Positions 14,780 to 23,322 of a stretch of DNA of 28,140 nt are shown piece by piece. Below the pieces are notes generated by a model. It was not told the origin of the DNA. It saw nothing but the letters and a program-made list of their open reading frames with translations, and searched no databases. This stretch comes from JAKSCF01 sp028279945 (GTDB lineage Bacteria; Bacillota; Clostridia; Peptostreptococcales; JAAYPU01). Position numbers and translations under genes: made by a program. The stretch spans positions 1-28,140 of the forward strand of contig JANQMT010000089.1 in NCBI GenBank assembly GCA_028279945.1. Direction: 5' to 3'. The first letter of the stretch is position 1. Each line of letters opens with the position of its first letter.

Positions 14780-16204
14780 CTAGTTGGCCTTACTATAAGT
14801 TTTTGTAGACTCAATATCTCCTTCTTTAAACATAAATTTACCGGTATATCCATAAATCAATGTAATGATTGGCGCTAAGTATGCAAGAAACACATACGGT
14901 AAATATTCAAGGGTAGCAACCCCAAGTGCTCCCGTAAAAAATACCCCGCACACGCCCCACGGAACCAAAGGTGACGTTACAGTCGCTGAATCTTCGCAAA
15001 CCCTAGAACAAACCTGTGGTAATAATTTTTTTTCCTTATAAGTAGGTATCAATAGTCTACCGGGGATAATAATTGCCATATATTGACTGGCAGAAAATAA
15101 GTTGACAACAATTGCTGAGAATACATGAGTCGTAACAAGTCCACCTGTGGTTTTAACCAAACGAGATATTTTTTCCAATAAGACATCTAACATTTGAGTC
15201 TTTTCTAATATACCACCAAAACTTAAAGCAATAAATCCTAAAGAAATGGTCCACATCATACTTTGTAAGCCGCCCCTTGATAATAACGCATCAATTTGCT
15301 CAACGCCTGTCTCTGATTTAAACCCATAGTTCATAATGCTCATCATTTCTCCCAGACTATACCCTTGAAAAATCATTGCAAACGCTAAACCAACCAAAGA
15401 CCCTATGATCATTACAGCCAGTCCGCCTACTTTTTTAACAGCTAGTACGATAACTATAATCGGTGGAATGAAAGAGATGATGCCTATATGGTAACTACTT
15501 TTCAATCCCTCAAGAATAATATCAATCTGGCTTTTATCAATAGATGAACTGGAAAATCTCATCCCTAAAACTAAGTAAATAATTAAAGAAATAATGATTG
15601 CCGGCCCTGTGGAATAGACCATACTTTTTACATGATCGAATAAATCAGCTTCGGCTACACCTGCAGCAAGATTTGTACTGTCTGACAAGGGTGACATTTT
15701 ATCGCCAAAAATAGCGCCGGAAATAACTGCCCCTGCCGTCATTGCAGCCGGTATTTCAAGCCCTGCTCCAATACCCATGAATGCAACGCCAAAGGTAGCA
15801 CCTGTTGTCCATGAACTTCCGGTAGCTATAGAAGCTATTGAGCATATCAAACAAACTGAAAATAAAAATACGGATGGTGATAATATTTTTAATCCATAAT
15901 AGATAAGTGCGGGTATGGTGCCTGATGGTATCCAGCTGGCAATTAACATCCCTACCATCATCAGTATTAACATAGGTAACATTGCAATCTCACATCCATA
16001 TAAAATACCTTTTTGAATATCATCCCATGTAAAACCACTTTTAATTGCAACCAACGCTGCCACAACCGAAACGATGATTAAAGTGATATGGGTCACCCAT
16101 TCTTGTTTTAAAATGAATATCTGTGAATACATAGCAACAATTAAAAAAATAAAAACAATGAGTACGCCTAGAAAGCTCGGTCTTTTTGAATTTGAATCAG
16201 ACAT
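14780..16204 (-). CDS. NhaC-family Na+/H+ antiporter or Na+-coupled organic-acid/amino-acid transporter
   Basis: This inner-membrane protein of 474 residues has about 11-12 hydrophobic helices. It carries the NhaC-family signature GDKMSPLSDSTNLAAG and a Thr/Gly-rich stretch ATGSSWTTGATFGVAFMGIG. A C-terminal SATVTSPLVPWGVCGVF segment is also typical. I chose the ATG at 16204, which follows AAGGAGG by 7 nt, instead of an upstream ATG at 16240 with no ribosome site. It is the first gene of an operon with an M20 peptidase, an amidohydrolase and a regulator. NhaC relatives in such catabolic settings often exchange organic solutes rather than just protons (general knowledge). Transport of the hydrolases' substrate is therefore a fair alternative to antiport. 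Confidence 0.85.
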   Translation of the reverse strand: MSDSNSKRPSFLGVLIVFIFLIVAMYSQIFILKQEWVTHITLIIVSVVAALVAIKSGFTWDDIQKGILYGCEIAMLPMLILMMVGMLIASWIPSGTIPALIYYGLKILSPSVFLFSVCLICSIASIATGSSWTTGATFGVAFMGIGAGLEIPAAMTAGAVISGAIFGDKMSPLSDSTNLAAGVAEADLFDHVKSMVYSTGPAIIISLIIYLVLGMRFSSSSIDKSQIDIILEGLKSSYHIGIISFIPPIIVIVLAVKKVGGLAVMIIGSLVGLAFAMIFQGYSLGEMMSIMNYGFKSETGVEQIDALLSRGGLQSMMWTISLGFIALSFGGILEKTQMLDVLLEKISRLVKTTGGLVTTHVFSAIVVNLFSASQYMAIIIPGRLLIPTYKEKKLLPQVCSRVCEDSATVTSPLVPWGVCGVFFTGALGVATLEYLPYVFLAYLAPIITLIYGYTGKFMFKEGDIESTKTYSKAN

Positions 16205-16285
16205 TTTGAATTCCTCCTTTTTATACAATAATACCAACAAAGTGGTTTAACACATGTTTTAAATATGGGTTTATTCATAATTTAT

Positions 16286-16320
16286 TCCCAAACAAAAGGG
16301 ACGGTTCTTTTTGTTTGGGA
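16286..16320. repeat. Dispersed repeat copy 2, forming a 12-bp hairpin
   Basis: The arms TCCCAAACAAAA and TTTTGTTTGGGA flank GGGACGGTTCT, so the whole unit is a perfect hairpin with an 11-nt loop. Read on the minus strand it shares 23 identical bases with copy 3 at 26871-26892. It lies in the leader of the NhaC-type operon. The hairpin shape and repeated sequence suggest a small palindromic mobile or REP-like unit. Confidence 0.65.
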
Positions 16321-16365
16321 TATATTACTTTCCTTATTCCTGAGTAATTTTTTTAATGTTCCTTA

Positions 16366-16374
16366 ATTATACCA
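16366..16374 (-). promoter_or_regulatory. Extended -10 promoter of the NhaC/M20/amidohydrolase operon
   Basis: The minus strand reads TGGTATAAT, a perfect -10 hexamer with the TGn extension. I see no good -35 at 17 nt, which extended -10 promoters can lack. The predicted start is near 16359, giving a leader of about 155 nt that contains the repeat hairpin. Confidence 0.5.
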
Positions 16375-16496
16375 AACCTATGTATCAACATTTTTGAAAA
16401 AATATAATTTTTAATTATGAAGAATTATGAAGTTTATTTTCTTTATATTGATTTGTAACATACCTTCTGATAAATTTGATAAATGAAGTCTGAACA

Positions 16497-16511
16497 TGAT
16501 TATCACTATCA
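16497..16511 (+). promoter_or_regulatory. Fur-type operator before the ABC importer
   Basis: TGATTATCACTATCA matches the Fur 7-1-7 pattern TGATAATnATTATCA at 12 of 14 informative positions. It overlaps a possible -10 element (GATTAT at 16498) paired with TTGATA at 16476 (16-nt spacer). Binding here would block transcription of the lipoprotein gene when iron is plentiful. The match is seen directly; the function is inferred. Confidence 0.5.
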
Positions 16512-16562
16512 ATTAGAGTTAGTGTTTCTTCTTCGGACTCGCTATTTTATTTTTTTATTTAA

Positions 16563-16584
16563 GAAATTGTATCCATACAATTTC
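16563..16584. promoter_or_regulatory. 10-bp palindrome in the ABC importer leader
   Basis: The arms GAAATTGTAT/ATACAATTTC are separated by CC, ending about 7 nt before the AAAGGAGG ribosome site. It could be an operator for another regulator or an RNA hairpin next to the ribosome site. I see no second copy before the two-component genes. Confidence 0.4.
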
Positions 16585-16603
16585 CCAACAAAAGGAGGAT
16601 AAT

Positions 16604-18247
16604 ATGAACAAGTGCTACAAAAGAATTATATCTGTTTTAAGTGTTGCATTGATTTTGGTAATTTCATTATGTGGATGCTCTCAAACGGATCAAACCTATT
16701 CGGATTCAACACCGGAAGCTGAAGAGATAAAAGACGAACTCGTTATTTGCATGGGTACCAGACCACCAGGAGAATTTGATCCAAGAAAAAGATGGGGATT
16801 ATACAGCCAATCACAAATTCTTCACGACACTTTATTGACAAGAAATGCCGATTTAGAAGTTGTTGGAGATTTTGCCAAATCATATGAAGTAAGTGATGAT
16901 GCGCTTACATGGACTTTTCATCTAAGAGATGATTATAAATTTTCTAATGGAGAAGCTGTTACGGCAGAAGATGTAAAATTCTCTTATGAAATGTTAAAGG
17001 AAGACGGCATCCATTGGGACCTAACATTTTTAGACGATATTGAAATAAAGGATCCCCAAACTTTAATCTTCCGTTTAAGTGAACCTCGTTCTACTTTTAT
17101 TGCTCAATTGACGGAAATTGTCATCTTACCCAGAAATCATTATGATGACAATTATTCTGAGAACCCAATAGGTTCAGGACCATATAAATTGGTACAATGG
17201 GATAAAGATCAACAAGCCATATTCGAAGTCAATCCATATTATGCAGGAAAAGAGCCTCATTTTAAGAAATTCACATTATTATTTTTAGATGAAAACGCTG
17301 CCCTTGCAGCTGCAAAAAATGGGACTGTGGATATGATATATGTACTTCCTGAATTTGCAGGCGAAAAGATAGATGGATGGAAGCTTTATTCTTACGAAAG
17401 TAACGACGTAAGAGGGGTTTCTTTACCGACACAAAAGAGTGGCTATGGAGAAACGCCCGATGGCTATCCCATTGGAAATGACGTCACTGGCGATATAGCC
17501 ATACGAAGAGCACTCTACATTGGATTAAATAGGCAAGCCATTTTAGATACTGTCCTTAACGGTCATGGTAAAAAAGCGTATTCTCTTGTAGATAAAATGC
17601 CTTGGTGGAATGAAGAAACAGTTGTCGAGGACAACCAAGTAGAAGAAGCCGTCAAGATTCTCGAAGACGCCGGATGGATTGACAGTAACGGAGATGGCAT
17701 AAGAGAAAAAAATGGACTTGAAGCAGCCTTTGATCTTTATCATCCTTCAGCGGATGTCATCAGAACAAATATTTCTATTGTTGTAGCTGAGCAAGCAAAA
17801 CAGCTTGGGATAAACATTAATTTGGTAGGAAGCAACTGGGATGAAATTAAAACAAAAATGCATTCAAATGCAGTATTGTTTGCAGGTGGCCGACATCATC
17901 CTCATCAGTATTATTATATGCATCACCCTGAATCAGCAGGTATCGCTTATTGCAATATCGTTTATATGGATAATCCTATTGTAACAAGCTATTTACAAGA
18001 AGCAATGCACGCTTCTACCCAAGAAAAAGCCAATGAATACTGGAAATTATCCCAATGGGACGGCAATACCGGTGCAAGTGGTTTGGGGGATGCGCCTTTT
18101 GCATGGCTTATTCGATTAGATCATCTATACATGGGCGATGCAAGAATTAATGTTGGAGAACAACCAATACACACTCACGGACATGAATGGTCATTATTGG
18201 CAAATGTTGGAGAGTGGACTTGGGATAAAGACGCAGTAAGTAACTAA
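16604..18247 (+). CDS. ABC importer substrate-binding lipoprotein (SBP family 5; nickel/peptide/opine type)
   Basis: This extracellular lipoprotein of 547 residues captures the substrate for the permeases and ATPases encoded downstream. The N-terminus is a lipoprotein signal peptide with the lipobox LCGC (acylated Cys25). The mature part follows SBP_bac_5 order: FDPRKRWGLYSQSQILHDTLL, DLEVVGDFAKSYEV, LTWTFHLRDDYKFSNGEAVT, AEDVKFSYEML and IGSGPYKLVQW. It then has DIAIRRALYIGLNRQAILD and VKILEDAGWIDSNGDGI. Near the C-terminus are a His-rich patch, GGRHHPHQYYYMHHPE, and a second cluster, HTHGHEW, unusual for pure peptide binders and suggestive of a metal or metal complex. A Fur-type box upstream supports metal or metallophore uptake. 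The exact ligand is unknown. The ATG has AAAGGAGG upstream. Confidence 0.9.
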   Translation: MNKCYKRIISVLSVALILVISLCGCSQTDQTYSDSTPEAEEIKDELVICMGTRPPGEFDPRKRWGLYSQSQILHDTLLTRNADLEVVGDFAKSYEVSDDALTWTFHLRDDYKFSNGEAVTAEDVKFSYEMLKEDGIHWDLTFLDDIEIKDPQTLIFRLSEPRSTFIAQLTEIVILPRNHYDDNYSENPIGSGPYKLVQWDKDQQAIFEVNPYYAGKEPHFKKFTLLFLDENAALAAAKNGTVDMIYVLPEFAGEKIDGWKLYSYESNDVRGVSLPTQKSGYGETPDGYPIGNDVTGDIAIRRALYIGLNRQAILDTVLNGHGKKAYSLVDKMPWWNEETVVEDNQVEEAVKILEDAGWIDSNGDGIREKNGLEAAFDLYHPSADVIRTNISIVVAEQAKQLGININLVGSNWDEIKTKMHSNAVLFAGGRHHPHQYYYMHHPESAGIAYCNIVYMDNPIVTSYLQEAMHASTQEKANEYWKLSQWDGNTGASGLGDAPFAWLIRLDHLYMGDARINVGEQPIHTHGHEWSLLANVGEWTWDKDAVSN

Positions 18248-18253
18248 AAATCT

Positions 18254-18299
18254 AAATAGCACAATGTACTTTAAAATGCACTCGTACATTGTGCTATTT
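18254..18299 (+). terminator. Attenuating hairpin between the lipoprotein and first permease genes
   Basis: Perfect 15-bp arms (18254-18268 and 18285-18299, core AGCACAATGTA/TACATTGTGCT) enclose a 16-nt loop and are followed by a short T-rich tail. Such partial terminators or stability hairpins after binding-protein genes keep lipoprotein mRNA in excess over the permease mRNA. This is the likely role here. Confidence 0.6.
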
Positions 18300-18318
18300 T
18301 AACAAAGGATGTGATTGG

Positions 18319-19293
18319 GTGAACAGTACAAAGTATTTTATAATTAAATTTATACGTGGTTTTACATTATTAATTGGTCTATCCATTCTATCATTTATTA
18401 TGATGCAATGCTCTCCCATTGATCCTATAAGCGCTTATGTCGGTGGTGATACCTCTCTTACACCAGAACAACGGCAAGCAATAGAAGCCTATTGGGGGTT
18501 GGATCGTCCGGTCAGCGAACAGTACTTTACCTGGTTGGGCAATATGGTAAGAGGTGATTTTGGCATTTCAAAAATTCATCGAAAGCCTGTACTGGACATC
18601 ATACAAGAAAAAGCATGGGCTTCAGCCGCACTGATGAGTGTTTCGTGGATTCTTTCAGGCATAATAGGATTTATATTAGGGGTAATTTCTGCTATAAAAA
18701 AAGGTAAATTATTAGATAGAGTCATTAAATGGATCGCTTACTCCCAAGCATCTATACCAACTTTTTGGCTTGGTTTAATGCTGCTCATTATTTTTTCTGT
18801 GTGGTTAAAATGGTTTCCTATTGGAATTTCTGTTCCCATAGGTGTATCCAGTGCTGATGTAACGTTAATCGATAGAATTCATCACCTGATTTTACCTGCA
18901 TTAACTTTAAGTATTCTTGGTATTGGTAATGTTGCACTCCATACCAGAGAAAAAATGATCGACGTACTCAACAGTGAATATGTCCTTTTTGCAAAAGCCA
19001 GAGGAGAAACCACTTGGCAAATCATTATGCTTCATGGCCTGCGCAATGTGGCGTTACCCGCCATTACATTACATTTTGCCTATTTTGGTGAGTTGTTTGG
19101 TGGTTCGGTCCTTGCCGAACAGGTTTTTTCTTATCCGGGGCTGGGCTCAACCCTTACTGATGCCGGTTTAAAAAGTGATTTACCTTTACTAATGGGCATT
19201 GTAATGATCAGTGCCGTGTTTGTTTTTTTAGGCAATACCATTGCTGATTTATTAAATGCTGCAATTAATCCAAGATTAAAGGAGGGCATCTAA
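18319..19293 (+). CDS. ABC importer permease 1 (DppB/NikB type)
   Basis: This inner-membrane permease of 324 residues has about six helices. The N-terminal helix FTLLIGLSILSFIMMQCSPIDP is followed by the family motif YWGLDRPVSEQYFTWLGNMVRGDFG. The ATPase-docking EAA loop is FAKARGETTWQIIMLHGLRNVALP, and the C-terminus has FSYPGLGSTL. This is the normal DppB/NikB layout. I chose the GTG at 18319, which follows AAAGGATG, instead of the in-frame TTG at 18289 inside the preceding hairpin. Its stop overlaps the start of the second permease (TAATG), so the two are translationally coupled. Substrate is set by the lipoprotein, so it remains uncertain (metal, metallophore or peptide). Confidence 0.9.
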   Translation: MNSTKYFIIKFIRGFTLLIGLSILSFIMMQCSPIDPISAYVGGDTSLTPEQRQAIEAYWGLDRPVSEQYFTWLGNMVRGDFGISKIHRKPVLDIIQEKAWASAALMSVSWILSGIIGFILGVISAIKKGKLLDRVIKWIAYSQASIPTFWLGLMLLIIFSVWLKWFPIGISVPIGVSSADVTLIDRIHHLILPALTLSILGIGNVALHTREKMIDVLNSEYVLFAKARGETTWQIIMLHGLRNVALPAITLHFAYFGELFGGSVLAEQVFSYPGLGSTLTDAGLKSDLPLLMGIVMISAVFVFLGNTIADLLNAAINPRLKEGI

Positions 19294-20120
19294 TGGCGAC
19301 TCAGTATAATGCGAGAACAAAATTGCTTGTCTCTCTCTCCATATCATGTGGCGTTATTCTTTTGACCATTATTATCGGTTGGCTTTTAAGTCCTGAAAAT
19401 ATGGTTACCAATTTTACAAAAAAAAGTCTTCCCCCTACAGCCTCCCACCTATTTGGTACCGACTGGCTGGGAAGAGACATGTTTACCAGAACACTAAAAG
19501 GGCTTCGTTTATCACTTTTCGTAGGTTTTTTGGGTGCCTTTTTTGGTGCTGTTATCGCTACAGGCCTTGGTATTGCAGCCGCAACCTTAGGCAAAAAAGT
19601 GGATTCGTTCATATCCTGGATGGTAGACATGTTTATAGGAATGCCACATTTAATTTTTATTATCCTTATTTCCTTTGCCGTAGGAGGGGGCATAAAAGGT
19701 GTTGTCTTTGGCGTCGCCTTTACCCATTGGCCGTCTTTAACCCGTGTTATTCGTGGCGAAGTCTACAGTATTAGGAATTGTGAATATATACAAATATCTA
19801 AAAATCTTGGAAAATCAAATTGGTATATAGCGAGAAAGCATATTCTGCCTCATATTATTCCACAAATTCTGGTAGGCTTTTTACTGCTTTTCCCTCACGC
19901 TATTATTCACGAAGCTTCCATTACTTTTTTAGGGTTTGGATTATCCGTCCAAACACCCTCTATCGGCTTAATCCTTTCAGAGGCAGTAAAACATATTTCA
20001 ATAGGGGATTGGTGGCTTGCCTTTTTCCCGGGAATTGTTTTAATTATTGTTGTTAAAAGTTTTGATAATATTGGAGAGCACTTTAAGGTACTTATTAATC
20101 CTGCAAGTGCAAATGAATAG
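19293..20120 (+). CDS. ABC importer permease 2 (DppC/NikC type)
   Basis: This is the second membrane subunit of the importer, with 275 residues and about six helices. It has HLFGTDWLGRDMFTRTLKGLRLSL near the N-terminus, the hallmark of DppC/NikC proteins. The EAA-type loop is QISKNLGKSNWYIARKHILPHIIP, and EASITFLGFGLSVQTPSIGLIL lies near the C-terminus. The ATG overlaps the preceding stop by one base, with GGAGGG upstream. It forms the heterodimeric pore with permease 1. The ATPase gene follows after 9 nt. Confidence 0.92.
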   Translation: MATQYNARTKLLVSLSISCGVILLTIIIGWLLSPENMVTNFTKKSLPPTASHLFGTDWLGRDMFTRTLKGLRLSLFVGFLGAFFGAVIATGLGIAAATLGKKVDSFISWMVDMFIGMPHLIFIILISFAVGGGIKGVVFGVAFTHWPSLTRVIRGEVYSIRNCEYIQISKNLGKSNWYIARKHILPHIIPQILVGFLLLFPHAIIHEASITFLGFGLSVQTPSIGLILSEAVKHISIGDWWLAFFPGIVLIIVVKSFDNIGEHFKVLINPASANE

Positions 20121-20129
20121 AGGTGTAAA

Positions 20130-20957
20130 ATGAAGAACAATCAAGAAATCTTAAACGTAGACAATTTAACCATCTCTTTTACTCAATACGTAAAAGGTCT
20201 TAGAACTAAAAAAATTACACCTATTAAATCCTTGAACGTTAGCATTAACGCCGGTGAAATATTGGCAGTCATAGGGGCAAGCGGTTCAGGTAAAAGTTTA
20301 CTTGCCCATGCCATCCTTGGTATTTTGCCCAATAATGCAACCTGCGGCGGTAATATAACCTATTGTGGTGAACCGCTGACAGAAAAAAGAAAAGCCTCCC
20401 TTAGGGGTAAGGAAATTTCCTTTATCCCTCAATCGGTTAATTATCTTGATCCTCTAATGAAAGTATCGGATCAAGTTAAAATCGGTCTGCCAAAAAAAGA
20501 GGCCTCTCAAAAGCAAAGGGAGTTGTTCATTCGATATGGTCTAAAGGAAGAAGATGGCAATTTATATCCATTTCAATTATCCGGCGGTATGCTCAGAAGG
20601 GTTCTTTTCGCTACCAGTGTCAGAGATAATATTAAACTGGTCATTGCCGATGAGCCAACACCGGGCATTCATCCCGAAGCTTTAAGTGCCATCCTTAATC
20701 AGTTGAGAACATTTGCTGATGAAGGTGCAGCCGTTATGCTCATTACCCACGATATCATCTCTGCCCTCACAGTATGTGATCGCGTGACTGTATTAAACGA
20801 TGGCTATACTATTGAAACCACTCTTGCTGAGAATTTCTCCGAATATGGGGAACGGTTACAGCACGAATACAGTCGTGCATTATGGAATGCATTACCCCAA
20901 AATAGTTTTTCGACATATAAGGAGGTAAAAACTTGTCTATCAAAGGAAATAATTTAG
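20130..20957 (+). CDS. ABC importer ATP-binding protein 1 (DppD/NikD type)
   Basis: This cytoplasmic ATPase subunit of 275 residues powers the importer. It has Walker A GASGSGKS (about residue 49), the Q-loop FIPQSVNYLDPLMKV, signature LSGGMLRR (about 150), Walker B LVIADEPTPGIHPE (about 170) and switch LITHDI (about 204). The Met and Leu in LSGGMLRR depart slightly from LSGGMRQR-type signatures, and the D-loop reads TPGIHPE instead of the common TTALDV. These departures resemble NikD-like proteins more than DppD. The short C-terminus lacks the extended oligopeptide/dipeptide C-terminal domain. The ATG has AGAGGTG upstream. Its 3' end overlaps the start of the next ATPase gene by 25 bp. Confidence 0.88.
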   Translation: MKNNQEILNVDNLTISFTQYVKGLRTKKITPIKSLNVSINAGEILAVIGASGSGKSLLAHAILGILPNNATCGGNITYCGEPLTEKRKASLRGKEISFIPQSVNYLDPLMKVSDQVKIGLPKKEASQKQRELFIRYGLKEEDGNLYPFQLSGGMLRRVLFATSVRDNIKLVIADEPTPGIHPEALSAILNQLRTFADEGAAVMLITHDIISALTVCDRVTVLNDGYTIETTLAENFSEYGERLQHEYSRALWNALPQNSFSTYKEVKTCLSKEII

Positions 20958-21526
20958 GTTTTTATTATCGTAAAAATGATTGGTTATTTCGTCACTTGAA
21001 TATCGAAATTTCCCACAAGGAGATATTGGGCATCTCCGGCTACAGCGGAAGTGGAAAAACCAGTTTATCAAGAATTTTATCGAATTATATGTTCCCTTTA
21101 GAGGGTACCGTAGAAGTTGACGGCAGGCCTTTTAGAAAAAATGAAGTTCAACCTGTGCAGCTTATTTTCCAACATCCGGAAAAAGCAATCAACCCAAAAT
21201 GGAGAATAAATGAAGCGCTGGTAGAAGGCTATCAACCGGATAAAGAAATTTTAGAAAGGTTTGGTATTAAAAAAGAATGGTTCACAAGATTTCCCATAGA
21301 ACTGTCCGGTGGTGAACTGCAAAGAATTTGTATTATAAGAGCATTGCATCCGAATACTAAATATATTATCGCTGATGAGATGACCACCATGCTTGATGCC
21401 GTTACCCAAAAGGTTATTTGGAAAGAATTGATTGACGTTTGTGAAGAACGAGAAATAGGCCTTGCAATTATTAGTCACGAGGCTGCTCTGCTTTCAAGAT
21501 TGTGCCATAAAGTCGTTTCATTATAA
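20933..21526 (+). CDS. ABC importer ATP-binding protein 2 (DppF/NikE type, short)
   Basis: This is the second ATPase of the importer. At 197 residues it is clearly shorter than typical DppF/NikE (about 250-330). Walker A GYSGSGKT (about residue 36), the Q-loop LIFQHPEKAINPKW, signature LSGGELQR (about 124), Walker B YIIADEMTTMLD (about 145) and switch ISHEA (about 180) are all present. The nucleotide-binding core is therefore intact, and only the C-terminal substrate-type extension is absent. DEM replaces the usual DEP after Walker B. The start is a TTG at 20933 with AAGGAGG 7 nt upstream, giving a 25-bp overlap with the previous gene and tight coupling. It is the last gene of the operon; the two-component genes converge from the other strand 46 bp away. 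Confidence 0.85.
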   Translation: MSIKGNNLGFYYRKNDWLFRHLNIEISHKEILGISGYSGSGKTSLSRILSNYMFPLEGTVEVDGRPFRKNEVQPVQLIFQHPEKAINPKWRINEALVEGYQPDKEILERFGIKKEWFTRFPIELSGGELQRICIIRALHPNTKYIIADEMTTMLDAVTQKVIWKELIDVCEEREIGLAIISHEAALLSRLCHKVVSL

Positions 21527-21572
21527 TAGCAAAAATACTTTACATCAAATACTCTATAAAACCCTTTTTATA

Positions 21573-22652
21573 TTACAGACCTTTATTATGTATTGGAAAT
21601 CTAATAATTGTACGGTAGCAATTATTATCAGAATAAGTTAAAAATTCGCCTCCATGGAGCGTCATAATTTTTCTGCAATTCATTAAACCAATACCGGTAC
21701 TATTGGTAATATACAAAGGGTTTTTGAGATTAATTCTATTGCATATTTCATATTCTAAATAGTTTTTTTCAATTTTTGAAACAACATTAACTTCTAAACG
21801 ATGATCCCCATAACGAATGACATTGGTAAAAACATTATCAAGGAGTCTTTCCACCAATCTCATGTCGTAAACCAATGCATATTTATAAGCTTTTAATGAA
21901 GTGGTATATTTAAACCCATTGGTTTCTAACATCTCCAGACGCTGATAAATTAAGTCTATTAATGTTTGGGACGAGTTGCATCTTAATAGCGGCGTACTAT
22001 CAATTTTTTCACCATTTAAATAGAAATGCTCAAATGCTGTATTGACCAAATCCTTTAACTGTTCTCCACGACTCAAACACAGTTGTATATATTCCTTACG
22101 TCTATGATTGTTCTCAAAACCATCATCGGATAATATTTCCAAATATCCAATTAAACTGGTTAATGGTGTCCTGAGATCATGAGAAATAGATGCTAATAGT
22201 GAATTATGGTCTTTTCTTTGCTGATTCTCAATATTTTTTTTACTTTGTAACCCTTCTCTTAACTCATTTATGGTCATACCAAGATGTGCAATTTCATCAT
22301 TGCCTTCAACCAGAATATCAGTATCCATATGACCACTATTCAACTCTTTAATACAAGCAATCATATAATTTAGATCAGCCAATCTTTTTTTAAAAAACAC
22401 AACAAAAAAAGTAAAATACACAAGAAAGCAGAGAACCATGTTTGAAATGAAACAGATGGCTTTTAATCTTTGATACATTTCTGTTGTCATTGATGTATTG
22501 TTGATATAACCGCCATATATATCGACACACCAAATGGATAATTGATATAATAAAAAGAAAGTTATCATTAACAGCAATAATAATTTAGCGGATAAATATA
22601 AAAATTGTTGTATCATGCTATTCCATTGTTGTTGCTTTTTAATAAATTGCAT
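21573..22652 (-). CDS. Sensor histidine kinase of an OmpR-type two-component system
   Basis: This membrane kinase of 359 residues has helix 1 at about 18-40, a short outer loop and helix 2 at about 66-88. A HAMP-like segment (to about 140, IAHLGMTINELREGL) follows, then HisKA with ISHDLRTPLTSLIGYLEIL (phospho-His158). The ATPase domain has the N-box-like DNVFTNVIRYG and a G2 box STGIGLMNCRKIM. The usual DxGxG box between them is not recognisable (the segment reads EICNRINLKNPLYITN). Nucleotide binding may therefore be non-standard, as in some short-loop kinases of Firmicutes. I chose the ATG at 22652, which directly follows GGGGGAAAGGGT, instead of one 45 bp upstream. It overlaps the response-regulator gene by 14 bp. 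Confidence 0.87.
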   Translation of the reverse strand: MQFIKKQQQWNSMIQQFLYLSAKLLLLLMITFFLLYQLSIWCVDIYGGYINNTSMTTEMYQRLKAICFISNMVLCFLVYFTFFVVFFKKRLADLNYMIACIKELNSGHMDTDILVEGNDEIAHLGMTINELREGLQSKKNIENQQRKDHNSLLASISHDLRTPLTSLIGYLEILSDDGFENNHRRKEYIQLCLSRGEQLKDLVNTAFEHFYLNGEKIDSTPLLRCNSSQTLIDLIYQRLEMLETNGFKYTTSLKAYKYALVYDMRLVERLLDNVFTNVIRYGDHRLEVNVVSKIEKNYLEYEICNRINLKNPLYITNSTGIGLMNCRKIMTLHGGEFLTYSDNNCYRTIIRFPIHNKGL

Positions 22653-23322
22653 ACCCTTTCCCCCATATGGTGTGAATATACTTATACTCTGGGTCAACCA
22701 CTTGTAATTTTCTACGAATATTTTTTATATGAACCACAACTGTATTTTTCGAAGCCAATATATATGTTTCTTTCCATACATTTTCAAATATTTCTTTTGT
22801 GCTTACACCCTTTCCTCTATGATCAATAAGATAAAGCAATGTTTTATGTTCAATATCCGTGAGTTCAATTTGTTTGTCCTTCACAAATATTTCATTTGAA
22901 TTCTTGTTTAAAAAGAGATTATGAATACGCACGCCAAAAGAACTCCCATTATTTAAATTGGAGCGCTCCCGTCTTAATAAAGCAAAAACTCTTGCAAGCA
23001 GTTCATTTGATGAAAATGGCTTTATCATATAATCATCGCCGCCACATAAAAGTCCCTTTATCATATCATCTTCACCGGTTTTTGCAGTCAAAAAAAGAAT
23101 AGGTACCATAGAATACTTGCGAATTTTTTCACACAGCGAAAATCCATTTTCCCCTTCCATCATAACATCTAATATAATAACAGAAACTTCGTTGTTATTT
23201 AATATATCCAGTCCTTCATTTCCACTCATAGCTTTATATACCATATATCTGTTCTTAGTAAAATGATAATCCAAAATATCTAATATTTCAGGATTATCAT
23301 CTATAATAAGTATTGATTGCAT
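22639..23322 (-). CDS. OmpR/PhoB-type response regulator
   Basis: This DNA-binding regulator of 227 residues has a receiver domain with the acidic pair DDN near residue 8, phospho-acceptor Asp52 in IILDVMMEG, Thr in LFLTAKTGE and Lys in MIKPFSSNEL. The C-terminal winged helix contains ELTDIEHKTLLYLIDHRGKG, then STKEIFENVW, VVVHIKNIRRKL and IHTIWGKGYAIY. It overlaps the kinase gene by 14 bp and is transcribed first. The ATG is preceded by GGGGGAAAAAGG. A possible Fur box lies upstream, and the pair converges on the ABC importer. Control of that importer or of a metal response is plausible but not shown. Confidence 0.92.
   Translation of the reverse strand: MQSILIIDDNPEILDILDYHFTKNRYMVYKAMSGNEGLDILNNNEVSVIILDVMMEGENGFSLCEKIRKYSMVPILFLTAKTGEDDMIKGLLCGGDDYMIKPFSSNELLARVFALLRRERSNLNNGSSFGVRIHNLFLNKNSNEIFVKDKQIELTDIEHKTLLYLIDHRGKGVSTKEIFENVWKETYILASKNTVVVHIKNIRRKLQVVDPEYKYIHTIWGKGYAIY

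Larger units (their letters stand above)
16205..16603. other. Divergent intergenic region between the NhaC-type operon and the ABC importer operon
   Basis: This 399-bp stretch has no credible gene. It holds, in order, the ribosome site of the minus-strand transporter, a dispersed repeat hairpin (16286-16320) and an extended -10 promoter for the minus operon (16366-16374). It then holds a possible plus-strand promoter overlapping a Fur-type box (16476-16511), a 10-bp palindrome (16563-16584) and the AAAGGAGG ribosome site of the ABC lipoprotein gene (about 16591-16598). The remaining sequence is very AT-rich. Confidence 0.7.

Noticed and set aside
18289..18318. TTG start adding ten residues to permease 1
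   Set aside because: The codon falls inside the right arm of the attenuating hairpin; the GTG at 18319 has AAAGGATG upstream.
19301..19693. 130-codon minus-strand open frame opposite permease 2
   Set aside because: Antisense shadow of a strongly supported permease gene, with no ribosome site or recognisable domain.
22653..22697. Longer N-terminus for the second histidine kinase
   Set aside because: The upstream ATG has no ribosome site and would overlap the response regulator by 59 bp; the ATG at 22652 follows GGGGGAAAGGGT.
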